A stretch of 19,612 nucleotides of DNA from Cylindrodendrum hubeiense (taxonomy: Eukaryota > Ascomycota > Sordariomycetes > Hypocreales > Nectriaceae). The stretch's first letter is position 1, and each line of letters opens with the position of its first letter. Positions 18,272-19,612 of the stretch are shown piece after piece. The translations under genes and the position numbers were made by a program. Under the pieces are notes generated by a model. It was not told the origin of the DNA. It searched no databases and worked only from the letters and a program-made list of their open reading frames with translations. The stretch is taken from assembly GCA_014621425.1 (NCBI GenBank), contig JAANBB010000616.1, forward strand, positions 1 to 19,612, in the 5' to 3' direction.

Positions 18272-19612
18272 TCATAGTATCAATTGCTTCAGGTTGCGCT
18301 GGATGATCATGTCCTGGACAGAGGCCATAGTGATCTTCAGCAGATTTGTATCGGTAGCGTTGGTAAAGTGACCATAAATCTCCTTGTCAGTGTTGCGGTT
18401 CAGAGCACGGAACTTGTCCAAAAAGTATTTGCTGGCAGCCTTGTAATCGTCCTTGGGACCATGGTAATCGGTGAAGCCGTGGTTGGTGATGGGGCTCTTG
18501 GGCAGTTTCTCCTTGAACAGGTCCATCTTGTTCAGGAATAGAATGAGTGCGGACTTGATAAACCAGTGCGAGTTGGCAATCGACTCCCACAGCATCAGGG
18601 CCTCGTTCATTTGGTTCTGGGCAATGTCAGCTTCGGCGGCTCGGTTTACTTGGCAAGCTGAATCAAACTTACGCCGTCCTTATCTTCGACCAGACACTGG
18701 TCATAACCGCTGATGGCCACGAGGAAAAGCAGGCAATTGACATTTTCAAAGCAGTGAATCCACTTCTTTCGCTCTGATCGTTGACCACCTACGTCGAACA
18801 TCCGGTACGTCAATTGGCCAAGATCAAAGATAGTCTCAGTGATACCCGTTGTTCTTAGTCGAGATCGAAGCAAGTCTTGGTCGTTCGGTACAAAGTCCTC
18901 GGCCCAGAGTCTGTCGATGTCGTCGATGAAGCTTGAATCCAGTTAGTTCGCCGCTGGCAAAGTCGGGGGATTTATGGGGGATTTACTATGCGAGGTTGTC
19001 GTGTAGGGCATACTCATTGCCCTTGGAGATGGCGGTCCGGACGCCGCTGTCGGCCCAAAGTGACTTGACGGGCTCCAGGTAATCCACAGGCATTCGCTCC
19101 TGGGGGCTTATCTCATGGTCTACGAGGACATGTGCCATGTGTTTCTGTCACGTAGTTAGCAACCTGGTGTCTCACACTGTCGCGCTGTCATTTCAAAACT
19201 CCACCACCTCTACACGATGATTATGGAGCATTGAAGGGAATGTGGAGTAGCGTACCTCGTTATCTGGGTTCTCAAAGGGGATGTGCAGCTCCTCCATGGC
19301 CTCGAAGATGACCTTGAAGGACTGGACGATGTTGTTGAATACGACGGGCTTCCACTCGAGCTTCTCATTCTTGCTGAAGCCTTGGGAGTAGATGAGCTTC
19401 ATCTGCTTCAGAACCGTCGACTTTCCGGACTCTCCAGCTCCTATCAAGCGCACGGCACGTCAGTATCTCAGCATCAAGCAATCGCGAGCGATGATTGGTC
19501 CCACGTACCCAGCAGGAGAAGCTTAACCTCCTTCGACAGCCGCTTCTCATCCTGGCGGATCTGGCGGTCGAGCTCGCGGGAGCGAGTCGTACCGTGATCG
19601 CCCTTGTCTCGG
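18272..19612 (-). CDS. gna-2: Heterotrimeric G-protein alpha subunit, fungal group II (GNA-2/MagC type), 5'-truncated by the window edge
   Basis: The GTP-binding alpha subunit relays signals from seven-helix receptors at the plasma membrane. Exons on the minus strand are 19612-19509 (partial), 19440-19256, 19144-18987, 18931-18673 and 18616-18272, with introns of 68, 111, 55 and 56 nt, all GT/AG and most with CTAAC or CTGAC branch motifs. The 349 visible residues include the P-loop GAGESGKST (35-43), switch I with Arg173 and Thr176, [12 protein letters not shown] (195-206, Gln199 for GTP hydrolysis), NKMD (264-267) and TNAT (320-323) in place of the usual TCAT. The C-terminus LKQLIL lacks the cysteine at -4 that group I proteins present to pertussis toxin, which points to group II. 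Only about six residues, including the likely lipid-modified N-terminus, should lie beyond 19612. The group assignment is from memory of family features. Confidence 0.95.

Overview
The window looks like nuclear DNA of a filamentous ascomycete. The genes have several short introns (52-111 nt, plus one of 239 nt) with GT/AG ends and CTAAC or CTGAC branch-point motifs, coding sequence is C-ending and GC-rich, and the proteins read like Sordariomycete, probably Hypocreales, homologues. The order-level placement is an inference from remembered protein similarity, not from a search. No rRNA, tRNA, CRISPR or transposase was found.

Four protein-coding genes can be supported. (1) 8768-6247, minus strand: gamma-glutamylcysteine ligase (GCS1/GSH1), six coding exons, 732 residues, the first enzyme of glutathione synthesis. 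(2) 14120-14808, plus strand: an endosulfine-family protein (Igo1 type), two exons, 149 residues, carrying the Greatwall/Rim15 target motif FDSGDY. (3) 16318-15254, minus strand: a MYG1 (UPF0160) DHH-type exonuclease, one exon, 354 residues, with two nested start codons that may give mitochondrial and nuclear forms. (4) 19612-18272, minus strand: a heterotrimeric G-protein alpha subunit of fungal group II (GNA-2/MagC type), six exons in view, cut off by the right edge only a few residues from its N-terminus.

Layout: 1-6246 is a gene-poor stretch with many short tandem repeats, including an in-register array of nineteen 7-bp units at 4044-4176. Then comes gcs1. A second gene-poor stretch (8769-14119) separates the divergently transcribed gcs1 and igo1. 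igo1 and MYG1 converge across 445 bp. MYG1 and the G-alpha gene lie on the same strand, separated by about 1.95 kb without a convincing gene.

The four genes are not an operon and do not form one pathway. Loosely, three concern nutrient and stress physiology (G-protein signalling, the Rim15-Igo-PP2A quiescence switch, glutathione) and MYG1 processes RNA in nucleus and mitochondrion. I see no strong evidence for an undescribed system. The best leads are the MYG1 dual-start arrangement, the repeat array in the likely gcs1 3' UTR, the repeat-encoded gcs1 C-terminus, and the heptamer array at 4044-4176.
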